Of a DNA stretch of 28,596 nucleotides, positions 8,428 to 16,482 are shown piece by piece. The notes under the pieces were generated by a model. That model searched no databases, had not been told where the DNA came from, and worked only from the letters and a program-made list of their open reading frames with translations. The translations under genes were made by a program, and so were the position numbers. This DNA comes from an uncultured Sanguibacteroides sp. (lineage in GTDB: Bacteria > Bacteroidota > Bacteroidia > Bacteroidales > Marinifilaceae), in contig NZ_UQRQ01000031.1 of NCBI RefSeq assembly GCF_900543425.1, positions 1 through 28,596 of the forward strand. The letters run 5' to 3'. Within the stretch, counting starts at the first letter, position 1; every line of letters starts with the position of its first letter.

Positions 8428-9162
8428 ATGAAAGCTGTCATTCTCGCTGCCGGTATAGCTTCTCGTCTACGTCCGCTTACAAACGATAAACCCAAATGTT
8501 TACTGGAGATCGGTAATCGTTGTCTGTTAGAGCGGGCCATAGACGGATTACTTTTACATCAGGTAGATGAAATTATCATCGTTACCGGTTATTTAAAAGA
8601 ATTGATCGAGACATTCGTGAAAACGAAATATCCGGCTTTGTCGGTTCAATTCATTTATAACGAAGTCTACGCGAGTACCAATAACATTTACTCATTATGG
8701 TTGGCCTTACCGGCAATCCTACATGAAAAAGAATTTTTACTACTCGATAGTGATATTCTCTACGATCCGGAAATAATCCGGTTATTACAGGAATCCCCTT
8801 ACGAAAATAGTCTGGCTCTTGACGCTCACCATCTTGGAGAAGAAGAGATTAAAGTGATTACCAACGAAAAAAATCAAATTATAGAGATCAGCAAGACCTG
8901 CTCTATCGAGAAAGCGATCGGGGAGTCGATCGGGATAGAAAAAATCTCCGGCTCTTACCTTACGGCTCTTTACGGGGAGTTGTCTCAAATGATTACGGTA
9001 GAAAAACTGGACAACATCTTCTATGAACGGGCTTTTGAAAGGTTGATTCCGCAAGGATATTATTTTTATCCCGTCAATACCAGTAAATATTTTTCCATGG
9101 AACTGGATACGGTGGAAGATTTCCGGAATGCAGTAAAACAAATACCCAAACACCTATTGTAA
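8428..9162 (+). CDS. LicC-like NTP transferase (sugar- or amino-alcohol-phosphate nucleotidyltransferase)
   Basis: Nucleotidyltransferase of 244 residues with an N-terminal signature AAGIASRLRPLTNDKPKCLL (residues 7-26) and a metal-binding DSD at 107-109 in FLLLDSDILYD. The EVYASTNNIYSLWLA stretch (about residues 78-92) is like that of LicC/choline-phosphate cytidylyltransferases and PntC-type proteins, where it binds the small phosphate substrate. It probably forms a CDP-linked amino-alcohol from the product of the preceding PLP enzyme. The downstream gene begins inside its stop codon (TAATG), indicating translational coupling. A sugar-1-phosphate substrate remains possible. Confidence 0.85.
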   Translation: MKAVILAAGIASRLRPLTNDKPKCLLEIGNRCLLERAIDGLLLHQVDEIIIVTGYLKELIETFVKTKYPALSVQFIYNEVYASTNNIYSLWLALPAILHEKEFLLLDSDILYDPEIIRLLQESPYENSLALDAHHLGEEEIKVITNEKNQIIEISKTCSIEKAIGESIGIEKISGSYLTALYGELSQMITVEKLDNIFYERAFERLIPQGYYFYPVNTSKYFSMELDTVEDFRNAVKQIPKHLL

Positions 9163-10214
9163 TGAGAATCGTATTATTTTGTGAACAGAAATATGCCATC
9201 AATATTTTGCAACCGATTGAAGAGGAAACAAAACAGGAAGGCGGACATGAATTATTATGGTATGTTCATCAAAAAAATATTCCTGATTTTCCCTTACAAA
9301 ACGAGACCCGATGGACCAATAGCATACAGGAAGTTTATGATTTTTCACCGGAAGCCATCTTTGTTCCGTGTAACATTGTCCCCTATTACCTACCGGGAGT
9401 AAAAATACAGATATTTCACGGTTATGCCGCAGAAAAAAAAGATCATTGGGTGATCCGTCGCTATTTTGATACTTATTTTACCCAAGGGCCTTTTTTTACC
9501 CGGGGGTTTATGGCTTTGGCCCAAAAATACAAGGATTTCGAGGTAATCGAAACGGGCTGGCCCCGCCAGGACTGGATATACGCGAACCTGCATGCTTTCG
9601 ATAAGGAGAAAAAAGAACTTTTGGGAAAATATCACAAAAGTAAGCTCGTTCTCTACGCTCCTACGTTTTCACCTTCACTAACCTCTCTTCCTTTCATAAA
9701 AGAGGGGTTAATCAAATTAACAGCAGAAAAGGACATTCTGTTGATTTTAAAATTTCATCCTCTCACCCGGCCGGAATGGATGGAAGAATACAAAGCAATA
9801 GCCGAACAACACGAAAATATTCTCTGGATCGAGGATCACAATATTACCAAATATCAATTGATGGCCGACGTTATGATCAGTGATACCTCTTCTACTGTAT
9901 ACGAATTTCTTTTGCTGGACAAACCGGTAATCACCTATAAAACTATAGCCAAAGACATTTACTGGCAAGATATTCAGCAAGTGGAAGAACTTTCCGACGC
10001 CTTTGAAAAAGTCCAGCACGACGAAGAATATATTAACAAGCGAAAATGGATCATTGAAAATTACGATCCCTATTTGGATGGGAAAGTAGCACACCGTATG
10101 CTCGATGCCGCCAGAGATTATATTGCACGGCACGGAGTCCCCCCGTTCCGAAAACTCAATTTATGGCGTAAATACACAAGTATTAAAAAATTTGGAAAAA
10201 TACGGAAGCAATAA
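9162..10214 (+). CDS. CDP-glycerol glycerophosphotransferase family protein (TagB/TagF-like)
   Basis: Enzymes of this family transfer an alcohol-phosphate from a CDP-alcohol to a glycan or polymer. The 350-residue protein has no transmembrane segment. It shows the family pattern: QIFHGYAAEKK with H86 (equivalent to the catalytic HG motif), TGWPRQDW, a LYAPTF segment, LKFHPLTRPE, and MISDTSSTVYEFLLLDKPVI, the counterpart of the TDYSSVxFDF motif that binds the CDP phosphates. It is the last gene of the three-gene plus-strand operon. It is shorter than polymerases such as TagF, so a single-transfer enzyme acting on LPS core or another glycan is more likely than a polymer synthase. The gene ends 1 nt from the convergent LPS kinase gene. 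Confidence 0.87.
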   Translation: MRIVLFCEQKYAINILQPIEEETKQEGGHELLWYVHQKNIPDFPLQNETRWTNSIQEVYDFSPEAIFVPCNIVPYYLPGVKIQIFHGYAAEKKDHWVIRRYFDTYFTQGPFFTRGFMALAQKYKDFEVIETGWPRQDWIYANLHAFDKEKKELLGKYHKSKLVLYAPTFSPSLTSLPFIKEGLIKLTAEKDILLILKFHPLTRPEWMEEYKAIAEQHENILWIEDHNITKYQLMADVMISDTSSTVYEFLLLDKPVITYKTIAKDIYWQDIQQVEELSDAFEKVQHDEEYINKRKWIIENYDPYLDGKVAHRMLDAARDYIARHGVPPFRKLNLWRKYTSIKKFGKIRKQ

Positions 10215-10215
10215 G

Positions 10216-10965
10216 CTAACATCTGCTCTTTTTAGCCCGTTTTTTTTGTTTACGTTTCAACACTTTAGCATCGTGTTCATGAGTCCATTTCTTCAATAAA
10301 ACGGACATTTCCCCGCTATCTCCCCCTGTTAACCGGGCATACTCATCGGCAATAATGCCGATCATCCCGTCGTCTGCATTCAAACGATAGAAATTTTTTA
10401 ATCCGACTAAAGGAGAAATCGATTTAAATTTCATCCGGTTCAAATCGATCAGATAAAAATGATAACCATCGTCCTCTTTTTTTATCAAGGTATTACCGGG
10501 CGAATGATCCAGAAAATAGATCGAATTCCGGTGAAGCCGATAGGTAAACCGGGTAAACTCCCTTAATATCAACTCCATATCGGCAGGATGTTTTTTCTTC
10601 AAATCCCTGAATTCGTAATCAAAATCCACTTGTAGAGAGATATAATAACTACGGGTAATTCCCCAACTATTTTTATATAGAATATACGCAACAGGATCAG
10701 GCGTTCCGATACCCTTCTCAACCAACCTGTTGGCATAAACAAAAGAGCGCTCGGCCTTACTTTTCCGAATATAAGCATAAGCAAACCGATTCACCCAGTT
10801 GGGTATTTTGTAAGATTTGACATTTAGCCGAAGACCGTTTACCTCCAACACCTTTATCACGTTCCGATCAGCCTCCAACACTTCCCCTTCCCGCTCGAAA
10901 CGTCGGGGAATATCCAGGATAAACGACTCTAATTCTTTGTACTTGGGGTTAATCCGGTAAATCAT
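10216..10965 (-). CDS. LPS kinase, WaaP/KdkA (InaA) family
   Basis: Protein-kinase-fold enzyme, 249 residues, predicted to phosphorylate an LPS core sugar at the inner face of the membrane. Motifs: candidate ATP-binding K50 in LNVKSYK, catalytic-loop LDHSPGNTLI with D153 and N158, and metal-binding D174 in LIDLNRMKF. I chose ATG 10965 because it follows the folA stop by 1 nt and leaves a family-typical N-terminus (MIYRINPKY). A start at 11112 in the same frame would run 146 bp into folA. Bacteroides LPS carries a phosphorylated Kdo, so a Kdo kinase is a reasonable guess; heptose kinase is the alternative. The C-terminus is strongly basic (KRKQKKRAKKSRC). Confidence 0.85.
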   Translation of the reverse strand: MIYRINPKYKELESFILDIPRRFEREGEVLEADRNVIKVLEVNGLRLNVKSYKIPNWVNRFAYAYIRKSKAERSFVYANRLVEKGIGTPDPVAYILYKNSWGITRSYYISLQVDFDYEFRDLKKKHPADMELILREFTRFTYRLHRNSIYFLDHSPGNTLIKKEDDGYHFYLIDLNRMKFKSISPLVGLKNFYRLNADDGMIGIIADEYARLTGGDSGEMSVLLKKWTHEHDAKVLKRKQKKRAKKSRC

Positions 10966-10966
10966 T

Positions 10967-11458
10967 TTACTCTTTTTTTCTCCGATAATTGATAAACGAA
11001 TAGGCAAATTCATTTTTTTCATCTGCCGGAAAATCTTCCTGCTTTTCTTTTTCCCAACGTTCGCTATCCACGGGAGGAATCTTCGTATCTCCGTCACACG
11101 CCGTATGAACAACCGTCAAATAAAGACGATCGGCCCGATCCCACAACTCCCGGTATATCGTACCGCCACCGATAATAAAAACTTCCTCCTCATCCTTTGC
11201 CAATTCCAATGCCTTTTCAATAGAGTCTGCCAATTCACATCCTTCCGCAACAAATGCCGGATTACGGGAAATAACGATATTCCTCCGGTTGGGTAAGGCC
11301 CGGCCCATAGATTGAAATGTCTTCCTTCCCATCACCACCGTATGTCCCGTGGTGATCGCTTTAAAATGCTTCAGATCTCCCGACAAACGCCATATTAACC
11401 CGTTATCCCTACCGATAACATTATTTTCTGCTGCTGCTACTATTATTGATAAAACCAT
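10967..11458 (-). CDS. folA: Dihydrofolate reductase
   Basis: Reduces dihydrofolate to tetrahydrofolate with NADPH, regenerating the cofactor oxidised by thymidylate synthase. At 163 residues it has normal length. Motifs: IIVAAAENNVIGRDNGLIW at the start, active-site acid D28 in LSGDLKHF, TVVMGRKTF, LPNRRNIVIS and FIIGGGTIY, with YLTVVH near the C-terminus. It lies downstream of thyA on the same strand, the usual pairing. The LPS kinase gene starts 1 nt after its stop, so that gene probably shares its transcript. Confidence 0.96.
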   Translation of the reverse strand: MVLSIIVAAAENNVIGRDNGLIWRLSGDLKHFKAITTGHTVVMGRKTFQSMGRALPNRRNIVISRNPAFVAEGCELADSIEKALELAKDEEEVFIIGGGTIYRELWDRADRLYLTVVHTACDGDTKIPPVDSERWEKEKQEDFPADEKNEFAYSFINYRRKKE

Positions 11459-11591
11459 ATTAATTGTAGATTGACGATTAACAATTAGAGTAAGAGATTA
11501 AAAAATTCCGTGATTTAGAGATTTAGTAAGGTTTTAATTACAAAATCACCTAATCCTAAATCATAAAATCATTTATATGATTTATAATCTA
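11459..11591. repeat. AT-rich spacer with AATTGTA...ACGATT repeat copy and inverted repeats
   Basis: The 133-bp thyA-folA spacer is AT-rich and noncoding. TAATTGT (11461-11467) is inverted as ACAATTA (11481-11487) around a 13-nt loop, and TGATTTAG (11511-11518) is inverted as CTAAATCA (11556-11563). The motif AATTGTAGATTGACGATT here recurs in related form at 16450-16482 and 28362-28443. No promoter for folA is evident. Confidence 0.45.
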
Positions 11592-12386
11592 TTAAACTGC
11601 TATTTCTCCTTTTATATGGGAATGCGGATTATAATTCCGCAATTCAAAATCCTCATACCGGAAATCGAATATGGATCTTACGGCAGGATTAATCACCATC
11701 TCAGGCAAACTCCTCGGCTCCCGGGATAACTGCAATCTTACCTGTTCGATATGGTTCAGATAGATATGAGCATCTCCCAATGTATGTACAAATTCACCCG
11801 GCTGCAAATCGCATACCTGAGCCATCATCATGGTCAACAGAGCATAGGATGCAATATTAAAAGGAACCCCCAGAAAAGAATCGGCACTCCGCTGATACAG
11901 CTGGCAGGATAATTTTCCGTTTGCCACGTAAAATTGAAAAAGGGCATGGCAAGGAGCCAACGCCATATTCTCAATATCCCCGGAATTCCATGCACTCACG
12001 ATTAACCGACGGGAGTCCGGAGTATGTTTAATGTCCTCTATTACCTGCGAAATCTGGTCCAGATGAGTACCGTCAGGACGAGGCCAGGAACGCCATTGAT
12101 AACCGTAGATATGTCCCAAGTCCCCGTTTTCATCCGCCCACTCGTTCCATATCCGTACACCGTGCTCCTGCAAATATTTCACATTCGTATCTCCCTGAAG
12201 GAACCATAATAGCTCATATATGATGGATTTTAAATGCAATTTTTTAGTTGTCAGTAAAGGGAAACCGACCGACAGATCAAAACGCATCTGATGTCCGAAA
12301 ATGCTAATCGTACCGATACCGGTACGGTCCGTTTTTTCAACCCCCTCTTTTAAAATTCTGTCTAATAACTCTAAATATTGTTTCAT
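11592..12386 (-). CDS. thyA: Thymidylate synthase
   Basis: Converts dUMP to dTMP using methylene-tetrahydrofolate. The 264-residue length equals that of the E. coli-type enzyme, and the nucleophile is C146 in LAPCHALFQFYV, the same number as in E. coli. Other motifs are DRTGIGTISIFGHQMRF, GYQWRSW, DSRRLIVSAWN, QRSADSFLGVPFNIASYALL and the C-terminal HSHIKGEIAV. A -7 element lies 37 nt upstream. folA follows on the same strand after a 133-bp spacer. Confidence 0.98.
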   Translation of the reverse strand: MKQYLELLDRILKEGVEKTDRTGIGTISIFGHQMRFDLSVGFPLLTTKKLHLKSIIYELLWFLQGDTNVKYLQEHGVRIWNEWADENGDLGHIYGYQWRSWPRPDGTHLDQISQVIEDIKHTPDSRRLIVSAWNSGDIENMALAPCHALFQFYVANGKLSCQLYQRSADSFLGVPFNIASYALLTMMMAQVCDLQPGEFVHTLGDAHIYLNHIEQVRLQLSREPRSLPEMVINPAVRSIFDFRYEDFELRNYNPHSHIKGEIAV

Positions 12387-12423
12387 ATTCCATGAAAATT
12401 TGAGAATAAGCTTACTTTCTGAA

Positions 12424-12431
12424 CAAAGATA
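12424..12431 (-). promoter_or_regulatory. -7 element TATCTTTG for thyA
   Basis: On the minus strand 12431-12424 reads TATCTTTG, a consensus TAnnTTTG -7 box 37 nt upstream of the thyA start codon. No good TTTG lies 19-21 nt upstream, and that region is the end of the O-methyltransferase gene. Confidence 0.45.
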
Positions 12432-12432
12432 T

Positions 12433-13074
12433 TTATTTTTTTCGGATCAACATCAGTCCGTGACGAATGGGCAGTAAAATATTCTCTACACGAACATCCG
12501 ACTGGACAAGAGCATTAAAATCCAATATTCCTTTCGTTTGGGCATCAGGATTTTCTCCAGGTTTCAAAACTTTTCCGTCCCACAACACATCATCGGCAAT
12601 AATAACTCCCCCGGGGCGCACCCGATCAAACACCAAACGGTAATAATCGGAATATTCCCGCTTATCAGCATCGATAAATACCAGATCAAAAACTTCATCT
12701 ATCGTTGGAATTACCTTTCGGGCATCTCCCACGTGAAAAACTATCCGATGAGCCAAACCGCTTTTTTCTATATATTCCCTGGTAAAATCTTCCAACTCGT
12801 CGTTGATATCGATGGTATGCAAACGCCCCTCTTCCGGTAAACCCGAGGCCATAGCAATGGCCGAATACCCGGTATACGTTCCTATTTCCAATATCCGCCG
12901 GGCACCCATCATCCGGCAAATCATCTTCAAAAATTGTCCTTGAAGATTTCCGGACAGCATCCTGGGACGCAGCACATGAAGAAAAGTTTCACGCGTCAAG
13001 TCCGATAACAAAGGGTCCTCCGCCTCGCTATGGGCCAAGATATACTGTTCCAGTTCCGCATTCATCTCTAACAT
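12433..13074 (-). CDS. O-methyltransferase (COMT-like, class I SAM-dependent)
   Basis: Cytoplasmic 213-residue methyltransferase of the caffeoyl-CoA/catechol O-methyltransferase-like family. SAM-binding motif I reads RRILEIGTYTGYSAIAMA, followed by LHTIDIN, the DARKVIP segment, and LVFIDADKREYSDYY with the metal-coordinating acids, then GGVIIADDVLW. ATG 13074 was chosen because it lies 1 nt past the M16 peptidase stop (TGA at 13078-13076) and begins the family-like MLEMNAELEQYIL; starting at 13113 would overlap that gene. Its substrate is unknown. It is probably the third gene of the 15369-12433 unit. Confidence 0.92.
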   Translation of the reverse strand: MLEMNAELEQYILAHSEAEDPLLSDLTRETFLHVLRPRMLSGNLQGQFLKMICRMMGARRILEIGTYTGYSAIAMASGLPEEGRLHTIDINDELEDFTREYIEKSGLAHRIVFHVGDARKVIPTIDEVFDLVFIDADKREYSDYYRLVFDRVRPGGVIIADDVLWDGKVLKPGENPDAQTKGILDFNALVQSDVRVENILLPIRHGLMLIRKK

Positions 13075-13075
13075 A

Positions 13076-14293
13076 TCATTTGTATAACAGAATAGACTGT
13101 TTTTCCAAATCAAAAACCTCCCGTGCCACCTCCATCAACATTTCCGGTGTAATACTCTCTATCTGGGCATAAACATCTTCCAAGTTATCCACTTTATCGT
13201 ACACTAAAAAACTTTTTCCGATAGAAAGCATCAGGTTTTCATAATTCTCCGAAGAGATGGTAATCTGTCCTATCATCTGAGCCTTGGCTCTTTTCAATTG
13301 TACGGGGCCTAACTTCTCTTCATAGAGCAAACGCATCTCTTTCCGGCATAAATCCAAACACCAAGCTGCATTCTCTTTGTCACAACCGAAATAAACCATA
13401 CAGGCCCCCGTATCCGAATAAGGAGTATAGGAGGCTTCTATATTATAAGCCAAACCATAACGCTCCCGGATGTTCAGGTTCAATCGGGAGTTCATTCCCG
13501 GCCCTCCCAAAAGATTAACAAGCAGCGATAAAACCACTCTCTTTTCCTGCGTCTGGTCGTAGGCAACATTTCCGATAATACAGTGACTCTGATAAGTATC
13601 TTTGTCTTCTTTCACGAAGCGAGGTAAATAGATCTCCGGTTTAGTTCGTCTTAAAATCTCTGATCCCCTCGGGTAAAGGGCAAAATACTTTTCAACCAAA
13701 CGAACGATTTTTTCGAACGGCATATCTCCCACCGAAGCAATAACCATTCGCTCGGGATTATAATTCCGTTTCACAAAATCAAAAATCATTTTCCGATCAA
13801 TACGCTGCACGGCAGCCTCATCACCCAAAATATTTCTACCGATAGGATACCCTTTGTAAATTAACTCCTCAAAATCATCAAAAATCAATTCTCCGGGACT
13901 ATCTTTATAGGAATTAATTTCATCCAACACTACATCTTTCTCTTTCTCAAGCTCTTTCTCTGGAAATACGGAATGGAAAACAATATCTGCGAACAACTCC
14001 AGAGTCCGCTCGTAATCTTTCGGCATAAAAGTGGCGTAAATGCAGGTGTCTTCCTTGGTTGTATAAGCATTCAGCTCCCCACCGACATCCTCTAAACGAC
14101 TTAAGATATGATAAGCTTTCCGCTTTTCCGTTCCTTTGAAAATAACATGCTCTATAAAATGAGCCACTCCCAACTCCTCTTCCCGTTCGTCACGACTTCC
14201 GGCATTTATAATCAACCCGCAATAAGCCGCTTTATTCGGGATATCATAATGGATTAACCTTAACCCATTCTCAAAAATATGTGTTTGATACAT
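13076..14293 (-). CDS. M16 family zinc metallopeptidase (processing-protease-like)
   Basis: A 405-residue peptidase with the inverted zinc motif HFIEH (H45, E48, H49) and the distal ligand E125 in VVLDEINSYKDSPGE. The C-terminal half has GGPGMNSRLNLNIRERYGLAYNI, the substrate-binding R/Y region of M16B enzymes, so both domains are present. There is no signal peptide, so a cytoplasmic peptide-degrading role is likely. I chose ATG 14293, preceded by GAGGA, which starts the conserved MYQTHIFENGLRLI; ATG 14329 overlaps the stop of the upstream gene (TAATG) and would add 12 residues. It sits between the DUF4097-like gene and the methyltransferase gene. Confidence 0.92.
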   Translation of the reverse strand: MYQTHIFENGLRLIHYDIPNKAAYCGLIINAGSRDEREEELGVAHFIEHVIFKGTEKRKAYHILSRLEDVGGELNAYTTKEDTCIYATFMPKDYERTLELFADIVFHSVFPEKELEKEKDVVLDEINSYKDSPGELIFDDFEELIYKGYPIGRNILGDEAAVQRIDRKMIFDFVKRNYNPERMVIASVGDMPFEKIVRLVEKYFALYPRGSEILRRTKPEIYLPRFVKEDKDTYQSHCIIGNVAYDQTQEKRVVLSLLVNLLGGPGMNSRLNLNIRERYGLAYNIEASYTPYSDTGACMVYFGCDKENAAWCLDLCRKEMRLLYEEKLGPVQLKRAKAQMIGQITISSENYENLMLSIGKSFLVYDKVDNLEDVYAQIESITPEMLMEVAREVFDLEKQSILLYK

Positions 14294-14328
14294 TTTTACA
14301 TCCTCATTTGCCTGTCCACAAATCCCCA

Positions 14329-15369
14329 TTACTGTATAAATAGATTTCCACCCGATAACTCCAAAACCACTTTACTATCGTATTTTTTATCCCCGATAAC
14401 TCCTTTTCTCCAAATGATGTTTTTTTCGGTCGCAGGCTGCATTTCCAATTGAAAGGATTCCGGCAGATCCACCTTTACCCCCCGATTGCATTTTAAACTT
14501 AAATCATAACCCGCTCCTTCCCCAAACGTCAAACCCAACTTAGTCGAAGAACTTTTGATCTCCACGGCAGCAAAAGAGAAATGAATGTTCCGAACATTAA
14601 CTTCACCCCATCGGGTCTTCATCTGCAAAGAATCTCCAACATCTTGAATTTCATATTTTGTGTAAAAAGATTCTGCCGTTAAACGATCGATCATTCCCAG
14701 GAAACAGGTTCCTCCTGAGGTTTTCAAATTTAAATTATCAGCCTCCATCAACTGTAATGTCGTCGAAGTACAATTCAATTTTACATCTTTTCCCTCTCCG
14801 ATTTTTACTTTGGCCGACTTAAAGTCTCCTTTTAACTGTGTCAGTTCTTCCACTTCGAACTCCCCTCTGGAGAAATTAACCATAAAGACCCCCTCCTTTA
14901 CGGAATGAGCCTTAAAATTTCCGGAAATACTTCCTACACTCAGATTTCCTACGAAATCTCCTAAAAGGATATTGCCATCCTCCACCTCCAATTTTACATT
15001 TTTCCCTACCGGTACCTTAATGTGATAATCCACATTCACAATTACGGATGACATCCTTTGTAAGGTACTCATATCTTTTTCAAAAACGGTCTTTACATCC
15101 AGAAGCTCTCCCTCTTCCTGCACCTGTATGTATACATATTTCAGTAGCTCATCCAGCTTTGCACCGGATTTTCCTTCTAACGCAATAACAGCTTCGATCT
15201 CCAATTCGTTGCCTTCCTGACGAACATCAATGTTTCCGAAACGATTCCACACTCTCAGTTCTTTTACGGCAGAGGCAGGAAAACTCTTTTTAAATGTTTT
15301 GGAACGACTTTCCGCCCGACATGCTATTCCCAACAAGAGCAGAATAGCCATAAACACCGCTTTTTTCAT
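14329..15369 (-). CDS. Secreted DUF4097-like beta-strand repeat protein
   Basis: A 346-residue protein with an N-terminal signal peptide (MKKAVFMAILLLLGIACRA). The rest is short alternating beta strands, with segments such as LRVWNRFGNIDVRQEG, LEVEDGNILLGDFVGNLSVGSISGNFKA and LKTSGGTCFLG, like the DUF4097 putative adhesin fold, a right-handed beta-helix-like array. The repeated V-x-DGNI/SGNF pattern supports this. It probably sits in the periplasm or at the outer membrane; the Cys in GIAC is a weak lipobox, so lipidation is not assured. The M16 gene overlaps its stop or follows closely. Function unknown. Confidence 0.75.
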   Translation of the reverse strand: MKKAVFMAILLLLGIACRAESRSKTFKKSFPASAVKELRVWNRFGNIDVRQEGNELEIEAVIALEGKSGAKLDELLKYVYIQVQEEGELLDVKTVFEKDMSTLQRMSSVIVNVDYHIKVPVGKNVKLEVEDGNILLGDFVGNLSVGSISGNFKAHSVKEGVFMVNFSRGEFEVEELTQLKGDFKSAKVKIGEGKDVKLNCTSTTLQLMEADNLNLKTSGGTCFLGMIDRLTAESFYTKYEIQDVGDSLQMKTRWGEVNVRNIHFSFAAVEIKSSSTKLGLTFGEGAGYDLSLKCNRGVKVDLPESFQLEMQPATEKNIIWRKGVIGDKKYDSKVVLELSGGNLFIQ

Positions 15370-15453
15370 AACAAATGATTTAGATTTGATTAAAACTTAT
15401 TTTTCAATCTTCCTACCATCCATACTCCGCAAGCAGACCTATCTGCCCGATCT

Positions 15454-15461
15454 CAAAGTTA
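15454..15461 (-). promoter_or_regulatory. -7 element TAACTTTG for the DUF4097-M16-methyltransferase unit
   Basis: On the minus strand 15461-15454 reads TAACTTTG, matching TAnnTTTG, 84 nt before the DUF4097-like start. A partial -33 (ATTG, 15483-15480) lies 18 nt upstream, next to the end of the DUF4924 gene. Confidence 0.45.
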
Positions 15462-15488
15462 GGAATATTATTTAATTATCAATCATTT

Positions 15489-16028
15489 TCACTCTTTCTC
15501 TTCTTCCAAACGTTTGTAGGCGGCAGACAAATAAGCCAGCATCCGGCTGAAGGATTCCATCGCCGTTGTCGTTTGCGCATGTATCTCCTTCTTTTGTAAT
15601 TTAAGCATCAGGTTTCCATAAAGAGCATGCAGAGCCAGTTCCACGTCGGAAACCTCCTCGGGTAAATCGGATTTACGGCGATAATCCAGTAAATTATTTG
15701 CCGCAGCCATAAAAATAGACTGATAACGAACATCATGAACCTGATGTAAAAGATGATAATGCATCTCCGTCAATTCATTCACCATATTTTTAATCACTTG
15801 TAAATGTCCTTCCCGGGTCACCTCCTCTTTCTTCATCATCTCGATCAAATTATCATACCAATCCAGCATCTCTTTCCGAGTCGATTCATCTACTCGGAAA
15901 CCACTTACGATATGTTGATTAACCAGAGCCATATCCAAACGTAAGGCCCTTAACATATCCTCCAACTGCCACATGTAAAGGATATATTCTGCTATGTTAT
16001 TTTCTCTCTTCTCGCGTGCAATCAGCAT
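15489..16028 (-). CDS. DUF4924 family protein
   Basis: A 179-residue soluble protein that matches the DUF4924 pattern: it opens with MLIAREKRENNIAEYILYMWQ, then LRALRLDMALVNQHIVSGF, WYDNLIEMMKKEEVTREGH and MHYHLLHQVHD. It appears all-helical with no signal peptide or membrane segment. Family function is unknown to me. It follows the S4-domain gene by 9 nt on the same strand, so it is probably the last gene of the rplY-pth-S4 unit, which suggests a housekeeping role near translation, but this is only inference from context. Confidence 0.82.
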   Translation of the reverse strand: MLIAREKRENNIAEYILYMWQLEDMLRALRLDMALVNQHIVSGFRVDESTRKEMLDWYDNLIEMMKKEEVTREGHLQVIKNMVNELTEMHYHLLHQVHDVRYQSIFMAAANNLLDYRRKSDLPEEVSDVELALHALYGNLMLKLQKKEIHAQTTTAMESFSRMLAYLSAAYKRLEEEKE

Positions 16029-16037
16029 AAATCAATA

Positions 16038-16415
16038 TTAAACGTCACCCTTCAGTTTATCTATCAAACGTCGATCCCGTTTGGTCGGACGTCCCGTACC
16101 CCGATCCCGGTGTTCAAACATCATATGCGTCCCCTTCAAGATATCCAATCTCTCTTGGGGCGTAACCTCCTCCACAAAATCAACAGCCAATTGAGCAGAC
16201 ATACGTTTATCCGTAATCTGTTTGACAACATACTCTCTCTCGATCGGAGGTATACGTACTTTCACGACCTCACCGATCTTTACCTCCCGCGAAGCTTTCA
16301 CGTGCACGTCTCCGATAGAAACATGTCCCTTCCCGCAAGCCTCGGCAGCCTGCGAACGAGTTTTAAAAATTCGTACGGCCCAAAGCCATTTGTCTATCCT
16401 TACCTTCTCGTCCAT
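16038..16415 (-). CDS. RNA-binding S4 domain protein (Hsp15/HslR-like)
   Basis: A 125-residue basic protein. The S4 RNA-binding domain spans about residues 5-65 (VRIDKWLWAVRIFKTRSQAAEAC, then GHVSIGDVHVKASREVKIGEVVKVR). The C-terminus is rich in Arg and Lys (EHRDRGTGRPTKRDRRLIDKLKG), as in E. coli Hsp15, which binds 50S subunits carrying stalled nascent chains. Position downstream of pth, the peptidyl-tRNA hydrolase gene, fits a role in rescuing stalled ribosomes. The 52-bp spacer to pth contains a copy of the AATTGTA repeat. Confidence 0.9.
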   Translation of the reverse strand: MDEKVRIDKWLWAVRIFKTRSQAAEACGKGHVSIGDVHVKASREVKIGEVVKVRIPPIEREYVVKQITDKRMSAQLAVDFVEEVTPQERLDILKGTHMMFEHRDRGTGRPTKRDRRLIDKLKGDV

Positions 16416-16449
16416 ATTTATGATTCAATCTCACAATCACGTCATCTTC

Positions 16450-16482
16450 CAATCGTCAATTTAAAATCTAAAATTTACAATT
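16450..16482 (-). repeat. AATTGTA...ACGATT intergenic repeat copy
   Basis: In the pth-S4 gap, the minus strand begins AATTGTAAATTTTAGATT and ends AAATTGACGATTG. The same start and end occur at 11461-11487 and in 28362-28443. The 5' side of the copy overlaps the last codons of pth. Confidence 0.4.

Noticed and set aside
8428..9162. Phosphonate (aminoethylphosphonate) pathway
   Set aside because: The nucleotidyltransferase looks PntC-like, but no PEP mutase, phosphonopyruvate decarboxylase or class V AEP transaminase is present.
10966..11112. Upstream extension of the LPS kinase frame (49 extra residues)
   Set aside because: It lies inside folA on the same strand, is lysine/arginine-rich without family similarity, and a good ATG sits 1 nt after the folA stop.
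10967..11458. LIW in place of the MPW loop of E. coli DHFR as a trimethoprim-resistance sign
   Set aside because: Chromosomal Bacteroidetes DHFRs naturally vary at the Pro position, so this says nothing reliable about resistance.
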